Shown here: piece by piece, positions 26,452-33,444 of the stretch
Layout: the number at the start of each line of letters is the position of its first letter
How positions within the stretch are numbered: position 1 is the stretch's first letter
Virus record (IMG/VR): IMGVR_UViG_3300046804_001071
Span: 1-53,241 of that record
Direction: 5' to 3' (one strand)
DNA length: 53,241 bases
Source: a virus
The notes under the pieces: model-generated
Told to the model about the DNA's origin: nothing
The model's database searches: none
The model's input: only the letters and a program-made list of their open reading frames with translations
Translations under genes and position numbers: made by a program

Positions 26452-27015
26452 ATGTCATCTGTTAACTGGTCAGACCTAATCAAGGAAGCTGGCGACTCGT
26501 CGACCAACTTCGAACCACTGCCAGACGGCGATTACGAACTAAAGGTAATCGACTCGAAGGCAACCACTACCCAGACGGGTAAGACAATGTTCAAGATCAC
26601 CACTGAAGTTCAGGGTGGTCCACACGCTAAGCGTCGCGTATGGGACAACCTAGTTGTCTCGCCTGAAAACGGCAAGGCTCTTGGTATGTTCTTTATGAAG
26701 ATGACTGCCCTTGGTTTGGGTAAGACCTACTTCGACCAGAACCCAAGCAACGCTCAGATTGAGCAGGCTCTTATGGGTCGTTCGTTCCGTGCAACTCTAG
26801 GAACCAAAACCTACAACGGCAACCGCAGCAACGAGATCAAGCAGTATCACGTTATCCGCGCAGAGGCAGACGCTGCTTTTGCAGCAGCTGCTTCGGCTCC
26901 TGCTCCTGCTCCAGCCCCTGCTGCTCCTGTAGCCGCAGCTCCGGCTCCAGCTCCTGCTCCAGCTCCGGCTCCAGCACCTGCTGCCCCTGTTACCTCGGAC
27001 GACGCTCCGTTCTAA
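26452..27015 (+). CDS. ssDNA-binding-like protein (DUF669 type) with SSB-type tail
   Basis: A 187-residue protein. The core (~1-140) has the DUF669 pattern: FEPLPDGDYELKVIDSK, TGKTMFKITTEVQGGPHAKR, VWDNLVV and a helix KALGMFFMKMTALGLG. It is followed by a ~45-residue linker made almost only of Ala and Pro and an acidic tip SDDAPF, which matches the DDxPF end of bacterial SSB. The family usually partners phage Sak-type annealers, as here. The tip would recruit host or phage repair enzymes; this is inference from SSB biology. Confidence 0.75.
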   Translation: MSSVNWSDLIKEAGDSSTNFEPLPDGDYELKVIDSKATTTQTGKTMFKITTEVQGGPHAKRRVWDNLVVSPENGKALGMFFMKMTALGLGKTYFDQNPSNAQIEQALMGRSFRATLGTKTYNGNRSNEIKQYHVIRAEADAAFAAAASAPAPAPAPAAPVAAAPAPAPAPAPAPAPAAPVTSDDAPF

Positions 27016-27031
27016 TAGGTATGTAATGTAG

Positions 27032-27059
27032 TAGTGGGGCATCGAAAGGTGCCCCACTA
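27032..27059 (+). terminator. Hairpin terminator after the recombination genes
   Basis: A perfect 10-bp stem (TAGTGGGGCA at 27032-27041 with TGCCCCACTA at 27050-27059) and an 8-base loop with GAAA. The following bases are TTCACATCG, so the U-tract is poor. It closes the replication/recombination transcript. Confidence 0.65.
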
Positions 27060-27079
27060 TTCACATCGAAAGGAAAACT

Positions 27080-28111
27080 ATGAAAGTACTATTCACCGGA
27101 ATGGCCTCGTCCCATGCCAAGCCTTCTTCTGCCAGTACAACCTTTTTTAGCGTCTTATCTCAGCGGGTGGATGCTGTAGTTGATGATGTCGAATGGAAAT
27201 CTCCTAGCCTAACCTGGAGTAAGGACTACCTAGAGCAGTATGACGCTATTTTTGTTGGTATGCTGCCACCAACTAGCCTTAGTGCAAACAAACTTTACGG
27301 GGCTATGCATGTAATCAACCTAATGTTTGATTCTCCTAAACTTAATCTTGTTCTTGATCACCCTCAGCTGTGGCAATATAAGCATGGATTTAATGCCATT
27401 GACCGCTCTGTAGAGAATGTATTTGGCGGCTTCTATGCCAAGAGAAGTGAATTTTCTTTGGCTAAAGACTCGTACTCTAAGAGTATCGTCGGGGCTAATG
27501 CAAAACTTCTCACGAAGAAGTGGCCTAGAACTTTATATCCTAGCCTTCCTTGGAAGGTAACTCGACCTATAGATAAGTTTCTAGGTCTATACGCGGAGCA
27601 GAGCCTGACGGGCCTTAACTTTGATTCTTGGTTGTTGGATGGGATTGAATACAATCCTTTGGCCTCGCATGAAGCCCGATGGGTAGTTGACCACCCTAAC
27701 TCTACGTGGTCTAAGTCTATCTCTAAGCTCCTAGAGCTTCCTATTTCTCCTCTATCAACTAAGACCCGCTCGACTGACGCCGAGGCTTTGTCGGCTATTC
27801 AGGATGCGGCTGGTCTACTATTCTCGCCTCAGGACCGCGGAGTTGGGGGCTGGTGGTCGTATCGACTCGTCCAGGCTATCGCCAGCGGAACATTTGTTAT
27901 GTCTGATTGGAAGGAAACAGGGGTTCTAGGTCCAGAGTGGAATCTGCTTGGATATGACTGGGAATCTCTGCCAAAATCTGATAAGCTAGCTGTAGCTGAT
28001 GCTCAGCGGGAGTCTTACTCTAATTCAATTCCAAGTAAATCTGATTCGGAGAACTCTCTGAGTCTAATTCTAGAAAGCTCTCAGAAAGGAGAGAAGAATG
28101 CCCGAAGTTAA
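27080..28111 (+). CDS. GT-B-like glycosyltransferase
   Basis: A 343-residue protein behind AAAGGA. The N-terminal Rossmann start (MKVLFTGMASSHAKPS) with YDAIFVGMLPP and the C-terminal LLFSPQDRGVGGWWSYRLVQ plus AIASGTFVMSDW look like the donor-binding half of GT-B enzymes. The intervening FDSPKLNLVLDHPQLW is consistent. Substrate and donor cannot be told. Together with other sugar genes in this phage it could modify virion proteins, phage DNA or the host envelope. The last 14 bases overlap the next gene. Confidence 0.6.
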   Translation: MKVLFTGMASSHAKPSSASTTFFSVLSQRVDAVVDDVEWKSPSLTWSKDYLEQYDAIFVGMLPPTSLSANKLYGAMHVINLMFDSPKLNLVLDHPQLWQYKHGFNAIDRSVENVFGGFYAKRSEFSLAKDSYSKSIVGANAKLLTKKWPRTLYPSLPWKVTRPIDKFLGLYAEQSLTGLNFDSWLLDGIEYNPLASHEARWVVDHPNSTWSKSISKLLELPISPLSTKTRSTDAEALSAIQDAAGLLFSPQDRGVGGWWSYRLVQAIASGTFVMSDWKETGVLGPEWNLLGYDWESLPKSDKLAVADAQRESYSNSIPSKSDSENSLSLILESSQKGEKNARS

Positions 28112-28526
28112 TTTTGACTGGGTCCGTCAACAACTACAAGAAGCTCAGGCTAAGGTGGGTGCTGGCAATGCTGTGATTGAACTACTTAAGGTCTGGAGCG
28201 AGCAGAGCAAGCTCTCGGATAAAGGTGCTCGTGAAGCAGTAGAAATGTTTAGCAAACTTGCACTTGGTGTAGTCCTGGTAGAGCCTGCTGAAGCTACAAA
28301 TGAAGTCTGGGTTCCGGCTCAGCCTGGTCAGATTGTAGTTGGCGATGAAGTTCGTGTACTAAAAGACGCTTTCTCGGATAAAGTTGGCGTTACCCACAAC
28401 GGGCGTCGTGGAAGAGTTATTGCTATCCGCTACGGAGATGTAATTTTCAAGTCCACTGATGGAAAAGATCCTGAACTTAGCGGCGTCCACTATTCTCCTT
28501 ACAAACTAGAAAAGCGAATTCGATAA
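28098..28526 (+). CDS. Hypothetical protein with KOW/SH3-like domain
   Basis: A 142-residue protein starting inside the end of the glycosyltransferase gene with GGAGAG before the ATG. Residues 1-~60 are helical (VRQQLQEAQAKVGAGNAVIE). Residues ~75-135 form an SH3/KOW-like beta barrel (VGDEVRVLKDAF, HNGRRGRVIAIRYGDVIF). Such domains bind nucleic acid or protein. No specific function is recognised. Stop overlaps the next start (TAATG). Confidence 0.5.
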   Translation: MPEVNFDWVRQQLQEAQAKVGAGNAVIELLKVWSEQSKLSDKGAREAVEMFSKLALGVVLVEPAEATNEVWVPAQPGQIVVGDEVRVLKDAFSDKVGVTHNGRRGRVIAIRYGDVIFKSTDGKDPELSGVHYSPYKLEKRIR

Positions 28527-28750
28527 TGCGTACATCATTTGAACTAAAGTATTCTGCCTCTGACTACGAAGAAGCAAGAAAAGCAGCCAATCTTCATATC
28601 AGCCAGTTTCTAGGCATTCCTTCGGGATTGGTTGAGGACAAGGTTGATGTTGAACTTAAGGTGGAACTAGTCGAAGACAACTTCCAAGTAACTGCTTTTG
28701 GAAAAGTAAAAGCAAATTCATTTACTTTTGGTGTTGACAAGACTAGCTAA
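28526..28750 (+). CDS. Small hypothetical protein
   Basis: A 74-residue protein, coupled to the gene before it. A YEEARKAANLHISQFLG helix is followed by three strands (DVELKVELVEDNFQVTAFGK). It could be a small alpha-beta fold. A consensus-like promoter (TTGACA) starts within its last codons. No family recognised. Confidence 0.5.
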   Translation: MRTSFELKYSASDYEEARKAANLHISQFLGIPSGLVEDKVDVELKVELVEDNFQVTAFGKVKANSFTFGVDKTS

Positions 28751-28762
28751 TCATAGTACTAT
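28734..28762 (+). promoter_or_regulatory. Promoter for a leaderless mRNA
   Basis: TTGACA (28734-28739), a 17-base spacer and TACTAT (28757-28762). The next gene starts with ATG only six bases further on, where transcription should begin, so the mRNA would lack a leader. This is the best promoter of the leaderless group in this window. Confidence 0.7.
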
Positions 28763-28768
28763 CAAATC

Positions 28769-29260
28769 ATGCAAACATTTGTACCTATGACATCTAGCTT
28801 CTCCGATATCGCTAAGGTTCTTGACCGACAGCGTCTTAACAAGCAGGCCCTTGAGGGCTGGCAGATTCTTATGACTCTGCTCGAGCTTGACCCGCAGGGT
28901 AATCACCGTGTCCCCAAAGGCTGGGCTAATCACCCTGCTGTCAAAATGTGGCGTGGTCACGAGATGGCCTTATACCTATACATCGAAGACATGGTAACTG
29001 AGTGGAAGCAGCGTGGATATAAGTCCACTATTGCTGATAAAGCCCATGCCACAATCATGCAGGCAATCAAGCTGGGTCTTGTTGAGCCTGGTGTTGTTAC
29101 TTATCCTGATTGGATTGAGGACCACCACCAGTACAGCGAGATCGCATCTAGCCACCGTACTGCTCTTCTTAATAAGGATTACGAGTGGTATTCACAGTTT
29201 GGCTGGGACGAGGACCCTGGAAAGCGTCCAGAGTCTTATGACTATGTTTGGCCTGTGTAA
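28769..29260 (+). CDS. Pyrimidine-dimer DNA glycosylase-like protein (MSMEG_6728 type)
   Basis: A 163-residue protein that starts MQTFVPMTSSFSDIAKVLDR, followed by QRLNKQALEGWQILMTL, GWANHPAVKMWRGHEMAL and YIEDMVTEWKQRGYKST. This pattern is that of the MSMEG_6728-like proteins grouped with T4 endonuclease V (Pyr_excise). The family would excise UV-damaged bases; the N-terminal segment and the HP/W/RG motifs carry the fold's active-site side. The mRNA appears leaderless from the promoter at 28734. Function in this phage is inferred from family. Confidence 0.7.
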   Translation: MQTFVPMTSSFSDIAKVLDRQRLNKQALEGWQILMTLLELDPQGNHRVPKGWANHPAVKMWRGHEMALYLYIEDMVTEWKQRGYKSTIADKAHATIMQAIKLGLVEPGVVTYPDWIEDHHQYSEIASSHRTALLNKDYEWYSQFGWDEDPGKRPESYDYVWPV

Positions 29261-29306
29261 TTTGTAATTTACGGTAGTTCTTACACCAAAAAAGGGATTC
29301 GTCAAG

Positions 29307-29312
29307 TAAAAT
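29307..29312 (+). promoter_or_regulatory. Candidate -10 box for a leaderless mRNA
   Basis: TAAAAT is followed by exactly six bases (CTTTCT) and then ATG at 29319. No SD lies between. The -35 region is weak (TTACAC at 29281-29286 with a 20-base gap). Confidence 0.45.
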
Positions 29313-29318
29313 CTTTCT

Positions 29319-29660
29319 ATGAAAGATTTAAGAAAAGGCGAGTCCCTTTGGTTTATCTGGGATGGTTCTCCTAAGGAGGACGTGTCGCCTGACTCTTTAA
29401 TCTTCTACACTGAAGAACACATCAACATAGAAGAAGAAGTTGTAAAGCGTGCATTAGCCTCTTCTCTGCAAAGAGAAGGTCTGGTTCCATCGCTTGGAGC
29501 TGGTTTTTCTATTATTGATTCATCCACTAATGGTCATGGGTATATGAACGTTGGGGTTGATTTTCTGGTTTTTTGTGATGAAGATGGCCTAACTACAAAT
29601 GGAGATGTTGTGTCCGAAATAGTACCTATCACCTGGGTGGAGATTAAAGAAGTTGATTGA
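29319..29660 (+). CDS. Hypothetical protein
   Basis: A 113-residue acidic protein. Strands SLWFIWDGSPKED and GYMNVGVDFLVFCDEDG, with a central helix NIEEEVVKRALASSLQREGL, suggest one alpha-beta domain. No motif is recognised. Its mRNA is probably leaderless. The end overlaps the TTG start of the WhiB gene by eight bases. Confidence 0.5.
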   Translation: MKDLRKGESLWFIWDGSPKEDVSPDSLIFYTEEHINIEEEVVKRALASSLQREGLVPSLGAGFSIIDSSTNGHGYMNVGVDFLVFCDEDGLTTNGDVVSEIVPITWVEIKEVD

Positions 29661-30114
29661 ACCTGAAGACTGGCAATTTGATGCCGAATGCGCCAAACCT
29701 GAAAATGAAGAATTTGTAGAAAACTTTTTTGCAAATAAAGCATCTCAGCAGCATAAGGCTCTGAAGATATGTGCTGAATGTCCAGTTAGGGCCATGTGTT
29801 TACAATGGTCTTTAGAGACTAAACAAGTATGGGGAATCTGGGGAGGGCTAAACTATAAGCAGCTCAGACGCACGCTTTCCGTTAACTGGGAGGGTCAGGA
29901 GATGCGTCATAATCGATTCCCTCTCTGTCCTTACTGCAAAGCAAAGACTAGCTCTCTTGAGTCTAAAACTATAAGTAGGCCTAATGGTGGACGCTGGTCG
30001 ACTATGAAGGTTGTTGAGTGTAAAGATTGCTCATTTAGTTGGCAGAGTAGAACAAGTGCGAATGCTGTTGAGGCATACCACTCTCAGGAATCTCGTAAAA
30101 AGAAACCTAATTAA
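29653..30114 (+). CDS. whiB: WhiB-type Fe-S regulator fused to a C-terminal zinc ribbon
   Basis: A 153-residue protein from a TTG start (MIEPEDWQFDAECAKPE). The WhiB part has the four cluster cysteines Cys13, Cys40, Cys43 and Cys49 (KICAECPVRAMCLQWS) and the GIWGG turn (61-65). Normal WhiB proteins end soon after. This one continues with a basic stretch and two CxxC pairs (CPYC and CKDC, about residues 93-127), a zinc-ribbon pattern. WhiB proteins bind the primary sigma factor and redirect promoters; phage copies can block host WhiB2. The extra ribbon could add DNA or RNA binding. The end overlaps the converging gene by eight bases. Confidence 0.8.
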   Translation: MIEPEDWQFDAECAKPENEEFVENFFANKASQQHKALKICAECPVRAMCLQWSLETKQVWGIWGGLNYKQLRRTLSVNWEGQEMRHNRFPLCPYCKAKTSSLESKTISRPNGGRWSTMKVVECKDCSFSWQSRTSANAVEAYHSQESRKKKPN

Positions 30115-30526
30115 GTCGTTTCTTAATGTCTGTTGTACTGATCCCCTGGGTATATGGCACATAGATTAGTCCGATACCGCGCTCGTCGAGCCAATCCTGG
30201 GTGAATCCCATCTGCTTGTAGTAGTCCTTCTTCGCCCAGTCTGATCCGATGATAATGTAGTCCGGATCGACATCTTCAATCGCAATCGTAGAGTCTGCTC
30301 CGCCCGAGTTTGGGATTACAGCATAGACCCATTTGCAGGCCATCAGAATTTCTTCGCGCTCGGCGTAGCTCAGAACGGGTGGCTTCCCTTTATATTGCTC
30401 GATGAACTCGTCTGTATTTAGGGAGACAATCAATTTTCCGAGCGAGGCTGCTCTACGAAATAGTCTGTAGTGGCCGGGGTGCGGAAGATCAAAGGTTCCG
30501 CCGGTATAAATGATTAGATCGTCCAT
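30107..30526 (-). CDS. Cytidylyltransferase, glycerol-3-phosphate type
   Basis: A 139-residue nucleotidyltransferase. The GTFDLPHPGH motif (HxGH) is at residues ~10-19, and ISTTDIKKR near the end matches the second signature of TagD/RfaE-type enzymes. The middle has SLNTDEFIEQYKGKPPVLS and DYIIIGSDWAKKDYY. These enzymes make CDP-glycerol or related activated alcohols or sugars from CTP. The product is coupled to the glycosyltransferase-like gene before it (TGATG) and probably supplies a donor for it. The exact substrate is unknown. Confidence 0.8.
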   Translation of the reverse strand: MDDLIIYTGGTFDLPHPGHYRLFRRAASLGKLIVSLNTDEFIEQYKGKPPVLSYAEREEILMACKWVYAVIPNSGGADSTIAIEDVDPDYIIIGSDWAKKDYYKQMGFTQDWLDERGIGLIYVPYTQGISTTDIKKRLN

Positions 30527-31350
30527 CAGTAATCTAGTTCTCTCTCGTGTATTAGATTCGGATACGCTTTAACTACTGGATACTCTACTGATCTAAATTC
30601 AGTTTCTTTTTCCGAAATAGCATCATAAATTCTTTGGATTGTGTCTTCGTTATAGCCCAGCAGTCCTACGTACTTTTTAAACATACTTTTAATATGTGTA
30701 CATTCTTTAAAGGTTCGTGTAGTGTCGTAGCTAGTTCCTGGAATAGTTTTCATCCACATATCCCAGTCGCGGTAGATTTTTTTGTTGTTATAGAGAACCC
30801 ATGATGCGTAAACTACGTCTAGGCAGTGTCCGCTAGTCATTTCATAAAAATCCATGTGCTTATTTTTAAATAGCCATTGGTAGTACTCGTAGATAAATAC
30901 TGCAAGTTCTCGTCTAAGGGCCACGTAGATACCATTGATCAGAATGGATAATCCAACTGATCCGTAGTATTTTTTAGACATTTTTATTAGTGTAGACATT
31001 CCATCAGAATAGTCACCTTCCATTCGAGGAGACATTAGCCAAACGTCTTTATCTGCCTCCATTAGATGTTCTATCCTTTTTACTGCCTTAGCTTGTTTTT
31101 CGCATATGGCATCTCCGGCATTAAAAATAAAGATTTCGTGATCAGTGTTTACAAAATCAGCCAGGGAATTGTAAAAGTGTCCGTAGTAACGAACCTTCTC
31201 CGCCACTACCCAATTGGGGCGTGGCTCCGGATTAGTTGATACATCGAATACAAGATAATCAAGACCGGCTGCAGATAGCTGAGCATCGACATCTAATGCA
31301 TTGTATAGAAGTTCATCCCAGGTGACTATGTATGTCTTACTTGTTGCCAT
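30526..31350 (-). CDS. GT-A-like glycosyltransferase
   Basis: A 274-residue protein coupled to the cytidylyltransferase gene. The N-terminal part looks like a GT-A nucleotide-binding domain (TYIVTWDELLYNALDVDAQ, DYLVFDVSTN) followed by DHEIFIFNAGDAICEKQ at the position of the DxD motif. The remaining part is helix-rich with aromatic residues (FIYEYYQWLFKNKHMDFYEM). It resembles phage proteins annotated as glycosyltransferases of uncertain class. Confidence in the fold is moderate, in the reaction low. The start lies two bases after the stop of the phosphoesterase gene. Confidence 0.5.
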   Translation of the reverse strand: MATSKTYIVTWDELLYNALDVDAQLSAAGLDYLVFDVSTNPEPRPNWVVAEKVRYYGHFYNSLADFVNTDHEIFIFNAGDAICEKQAKAVKRIEHLMEADKDVWLMSPRMEGDYSDGMSTLIKMSKKYYGSVGLSILINGIYVALRRELAVFIYEYYQWLFKNKHMDFYEMTSGHCLDVVYASWVLYNNKKIYRDWDMWMKTIPGTSYDTTRTFKECTHIKSMFKKYVGLLGYNEDTIQRIYDAISEKETEFRSVEYPVVKAYPNLIHERELDY

Positions 31351-31352
31351 GT

Positions 31353-32552
31353 CTACTTAATTGGAAGTACGCTAATGAACTCTCGTGGATCGAAGTCTCC
31401 ACCAAATACCATTGTCAAAAGACCTGGCTTCGACTCTAGACCTGCACGGTCACGGAACCACTCTGAGCCTGGGTCTGTTGTTGGGCACTGTAGCCACAAA
31501 CGGTCTCCAATATCCATTGTGCGGAAGTTATGGAAGTGGCCTGATACCCAGATGTCTGCTAGACCTAGTGCGGTCTGACCTGCAGCCTGCCCTGATAGAT
31601 ACTTTAGAACGTTATTCTGGTTTGCCTGGTGGCCGTGGAACATACCGAGATGTACACCACAGATTTCGGTTACTAGCGTCTGGTGTCCAGATGCTGGATA
31701 ACGGAACTCTACGTGCTGTAGTGCAGGATTCTCGGCACAGGCGTCCTGAACTGCCGAGGCAATCTCTACGTTCCAGCCATCTGCCGGGTCTGTAGCCACG
31801 AAGCGTCCTGCTTCGTCGTGGTTTCCATTGATTACAGGGACAATCATGTTCTCGGCTAGCGGGGCTAGTGCCTTAATCTGCGACATTAAAAGGCGTCGAG
31901 CTACTCGAACCTGCTCTGTAATTCCCAGGTCGGAGGCAGCTTGGCCCTGTAGACGACCTCCCTGAGAGGTAGTTCCTTCTACGTGGTCGCCAGGAAGTCC
32001 TAGAGTGATGGTTCCTAGGTTTAGGCCCATCTTCTGATAGCTCTTGAATCGCTGAACTGCAGAGTCGGTCAGATATAAAATTCGATCAACCGACTGCTGA
32101 GTTCCTTGGCCTCCGGCCTTCTTACCTAGCTGCTGGTCCGCAGGAAATGCTGCAAAAGATCCTGAACCCGTGGCAGCCTTAGCTCCTCGCTCTGGACGCC
32201 ACTTCTTGATTTCATCAATTAGCTTCTCTGCATCTAGTTGATCCACATAAGAACCTCCAGCAGGAAGTAGATTAACGCGAACTGACTCTAGCCACTCGCC
32301 GTCGTGTTTCTGCCACTTACCGCGACGCATGGACGAGATGTTCCATTCGCGAGGGTCTAGTCCAAACTCTTCAATCACTGTTGAAGCGTCTGGCACTTCT
32401 GCCGAAGGACGTGGCTTAGAAATAATAAAGCCACCCTTTGCGGAGTCTATATCCATTCGTGGACGCCACTCTTCTGGGGTGTTTAGTGTCTTAAAGTCTG
32501 AACCCGAGTTTCCAGGTTTAGCTAAGTCTTCTAGTCGATCCGAAATTCCCAT
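31353..32552 (-). CDS. Calcineurin-like metallophosphoesterase
   Basis: I start at the ATG at 32552, just after the preceding stop; a GTG eight codons earlier would run into that gene. The ~399-residue protein has metal-binding motifs in order: DQQLGKK, GLPGDHVEG, VINGNHDEAG, MFHGHQ and VSGHFHNF. This is the metallophosphoesterase fold, similar to SbcD-type nucleases and to proteins of many actinophages. The N-terminal ~130 residues are extra, with a KPRPSAEVPDASTVIEEFGL segment like those in phage phosphoesterases that follow an HTH part. Likely a DNA or nucleotide phosphoesterase. The gene lies in the minus-strand block. Confidence 0.75.
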   Translation of the reverse strand: MGISDRLEDLAKPGNSGSDFKTLNTPEEWRPRMDIDSAKGGFIISKPRPSAEVPDASTVIEEFGLDPREWNISSMRRGKWQKHDGEWLESVRVNLLPAGGSYVDQLDAEKLIDEIKKWRPERGAKAATGSGSFAAFPADQQLGKKAGGQGTQQSVDRILYLTDSAVQRFKSYQKMGLNLGTITLGLPGDHVEGTTSQGGRLQGQAASDLGITEQVRVARRLLMSQIKALAPLAENMIVPVINGNHDEAGRFVATDPADGWNVEIASAVQDACAENPALQHVEFRYPASGHQTLVTEICGVHLGMFHGHQANQNNVLKYLSGQAAGQTALGLADIWVSGHFHNFRTMDIGDRLWLQCPTTDPGSEWFRDRAGLESKPGLLTMVFGGDFDPREFISVLPIK

Positions 32553-32554
32553 GA

Positions 32555-32821
32555 CTATTTGCCTACTCGTGTACACGCGCAGTCGCGTCGACGGTGTCGG
32601 TCCACTGCGCTATTGCTGATGTCATATCCTTCTTCACGCAAGATACGACCTAATGTTGTATTTGGAACGTGCCCCGCTGTGCCTGGGGCTGCTTTGAGTA
32701 CCGACTCTAAATTACTCTTGTCGGCAGATGATAGCTCTGGGTTAATCAAGAGATTGCCAATCTTGCATAGCTTGGCACTAGAGCTATTTTTTGCCGAGCT
32801 GAGTTTGTCTGAAATAGACAT
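32555..32821 (-). CDS. Small HTH-like protein
   Basis: An 88-residue basic protein with AAGGAG seven bases before the ATG. The C-terminal half carries TTLGRILREEGYDISNSAVD and then RHRRRDCAC, which reads as a helix-turn-helix followed by a basic arm. The N-terminal half is a short helix-rich segment. It may be a DNA-binding partner of the following phosphoesterase: the two lie stop-to-start and, in other actinophages, the HTH is sometimes fused to the phosphoesterase. That is a memory-based suggestion. Confidence 0.5.
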   Translation of the reverse strand: MSISDKLSSAKNSSSAKLCKIGNLLINPELSSADKSNLESVLKAAPGTAGHVPNTTLGRILREEGYDISNSAVDRHRRRDCACTRVGK

Positions 32822-32870
32822 GATACTCCTTACGTCTTGTTGTCATTAAGTATAGTACTAATTTTAGTTT

Positions 32871-33221
32871 TTAGCTGGCTTTTTTCTTTCTAGTTCTCTT
32901 TATTGGAGAAATTACTTCTGAAGGGTCCGTAGGTGTCAAGCTGGCACCTAGCACAAACTGTTTAATTAGTTCAATCTCTGTGGTTGATTTTACCACGTGA
33001 ACTTCGATATTGTTGACTCGATCTGCTAGAGAGCTTCCGCCGTTTTCCCAGAGCTGGTGCTCTACTCTGTCTAGGCGCTCGGCCAAAGTTCGGCCTTTCG
33101 CGTCGGTGCCGAGGGCTTGTCCGATTCTAGATACGATTCTGTATGTAGAGTAGACTCCGCCAAAGATGACACCGAGGGCGGTAATTACCGCGGCGATGGT
33201 TAAAATAAGTTCAGCTGTCAT
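32871..33221 (-). CDS. Small membrane protein with coiled coil
   Basis: A 116-residue protein. One transmembrane helix at the N-terminus (ILTIAAVITALGVIFGGVY, ~residues 6-24), then a coiled coil (LAERLDRVEHQL, NNIEVHVVKSTTEIELIKQF) and a basic tail (KRTRKKK). It resembles small phage membrane proteins of DUF2746 type, often near lysis genes. A holin or holin-partner role is possible. TATTAT lies five bases before the ATG, so the mRNA may be leaderless. Confidence 0.55.
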   Translation of the reverse strand: MTAELILTIAAVITALGVIFGGVYSTYRIVSRIGQALGTDAKGRTLAERLDRVEHQLWENGGSSLADRVNNIEVHVVKSTTEIELIKQFVLGASLTPTDPSEVISPIKRTRKKKAS

Positions 33222-33225
33222 GGCC

Positions 33226-33231
33226 TATAAT
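33226..33231 (-). promoter_or_regulatory. Candidate -10 box of the minus-strand block
   Basis: On the minus strand TATTAT is followed by AGGCC and then the ATG at 33221. With the usual six-to-seven base distance the transcript would begin at or near the start codon. No convincing -35 box was found. Confidence 0.4.
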
Positions 33232-33316
33232 AGAAGTTCCGGGAAGCAATTAGGTTTGCTTTCTCTATTTTACCCTACTAGGGTCGTCCTTATTTGACGG
33301 GCTGTTAGTTCGAGCC

Positions 33317-33345
33317 GCCAATAAGTTTTAGGCAGTTGCCAATAA
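33317..33345 (+). repeat. Two GCCAATAA direct repeats before the primase promoter
   Basis: GCCAATAA occurs at 33317-33324 and 33338-33345, 21 bases apart, so both lie on one helix face. They end 15 bases upstream of the -35 box at 33361. This is a typical spacing for an activator or repressor site. The rest of the 33222-33414 intergenic stretch shows no gene. Confidence 0.4.
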
Positions 33346-33360
33346 TTTTTTGACTTTGAC

Positions 33361-33389
33361 TTGCAGCGTACTCTGTTCAGGTGTATGCT
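33361..33389 (+). promoter_or_regulatory. Promoter of the primase-helicase gene
   Basis: TTGCAG (33361-33366), a 17-base spacer and TATGCT (33384-33389). It lies 25 bases before the leader ORF start and is the only good sigma-70-like pair in this divergent intergenic region. Confidence 0.6.
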
Positions 33390-33414
33390 GTTTGCATTAC
33401 CTATGGAGAGAACA

Positions 33415-33444
33415 ATGATTAAAGACGATTTGGCGGTGGCATAG
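33415..33444 (+). CDS. Nine-codon leader ORF overlapping the primase start
   Basis: ATG with a GGAGAG ribosome site encodes MIKDDLAVA, and its TAG stop overlaps the GTG start of the primase (TAGTG). The long gene has no ribosome site of its own, so its translation most likely depends on reinitiation after this short ORF. It could set the amount of primase made. Confidence 0.5.
   Translation: MIKDDLAVA

Noticed and set aside
31385-31795. Plus-strand frame of 136 residues opposite the phosphoesterase gene
   Set aside because: The minus-strand frame has full metallophosphoesterase motifs; this one is its shadow.
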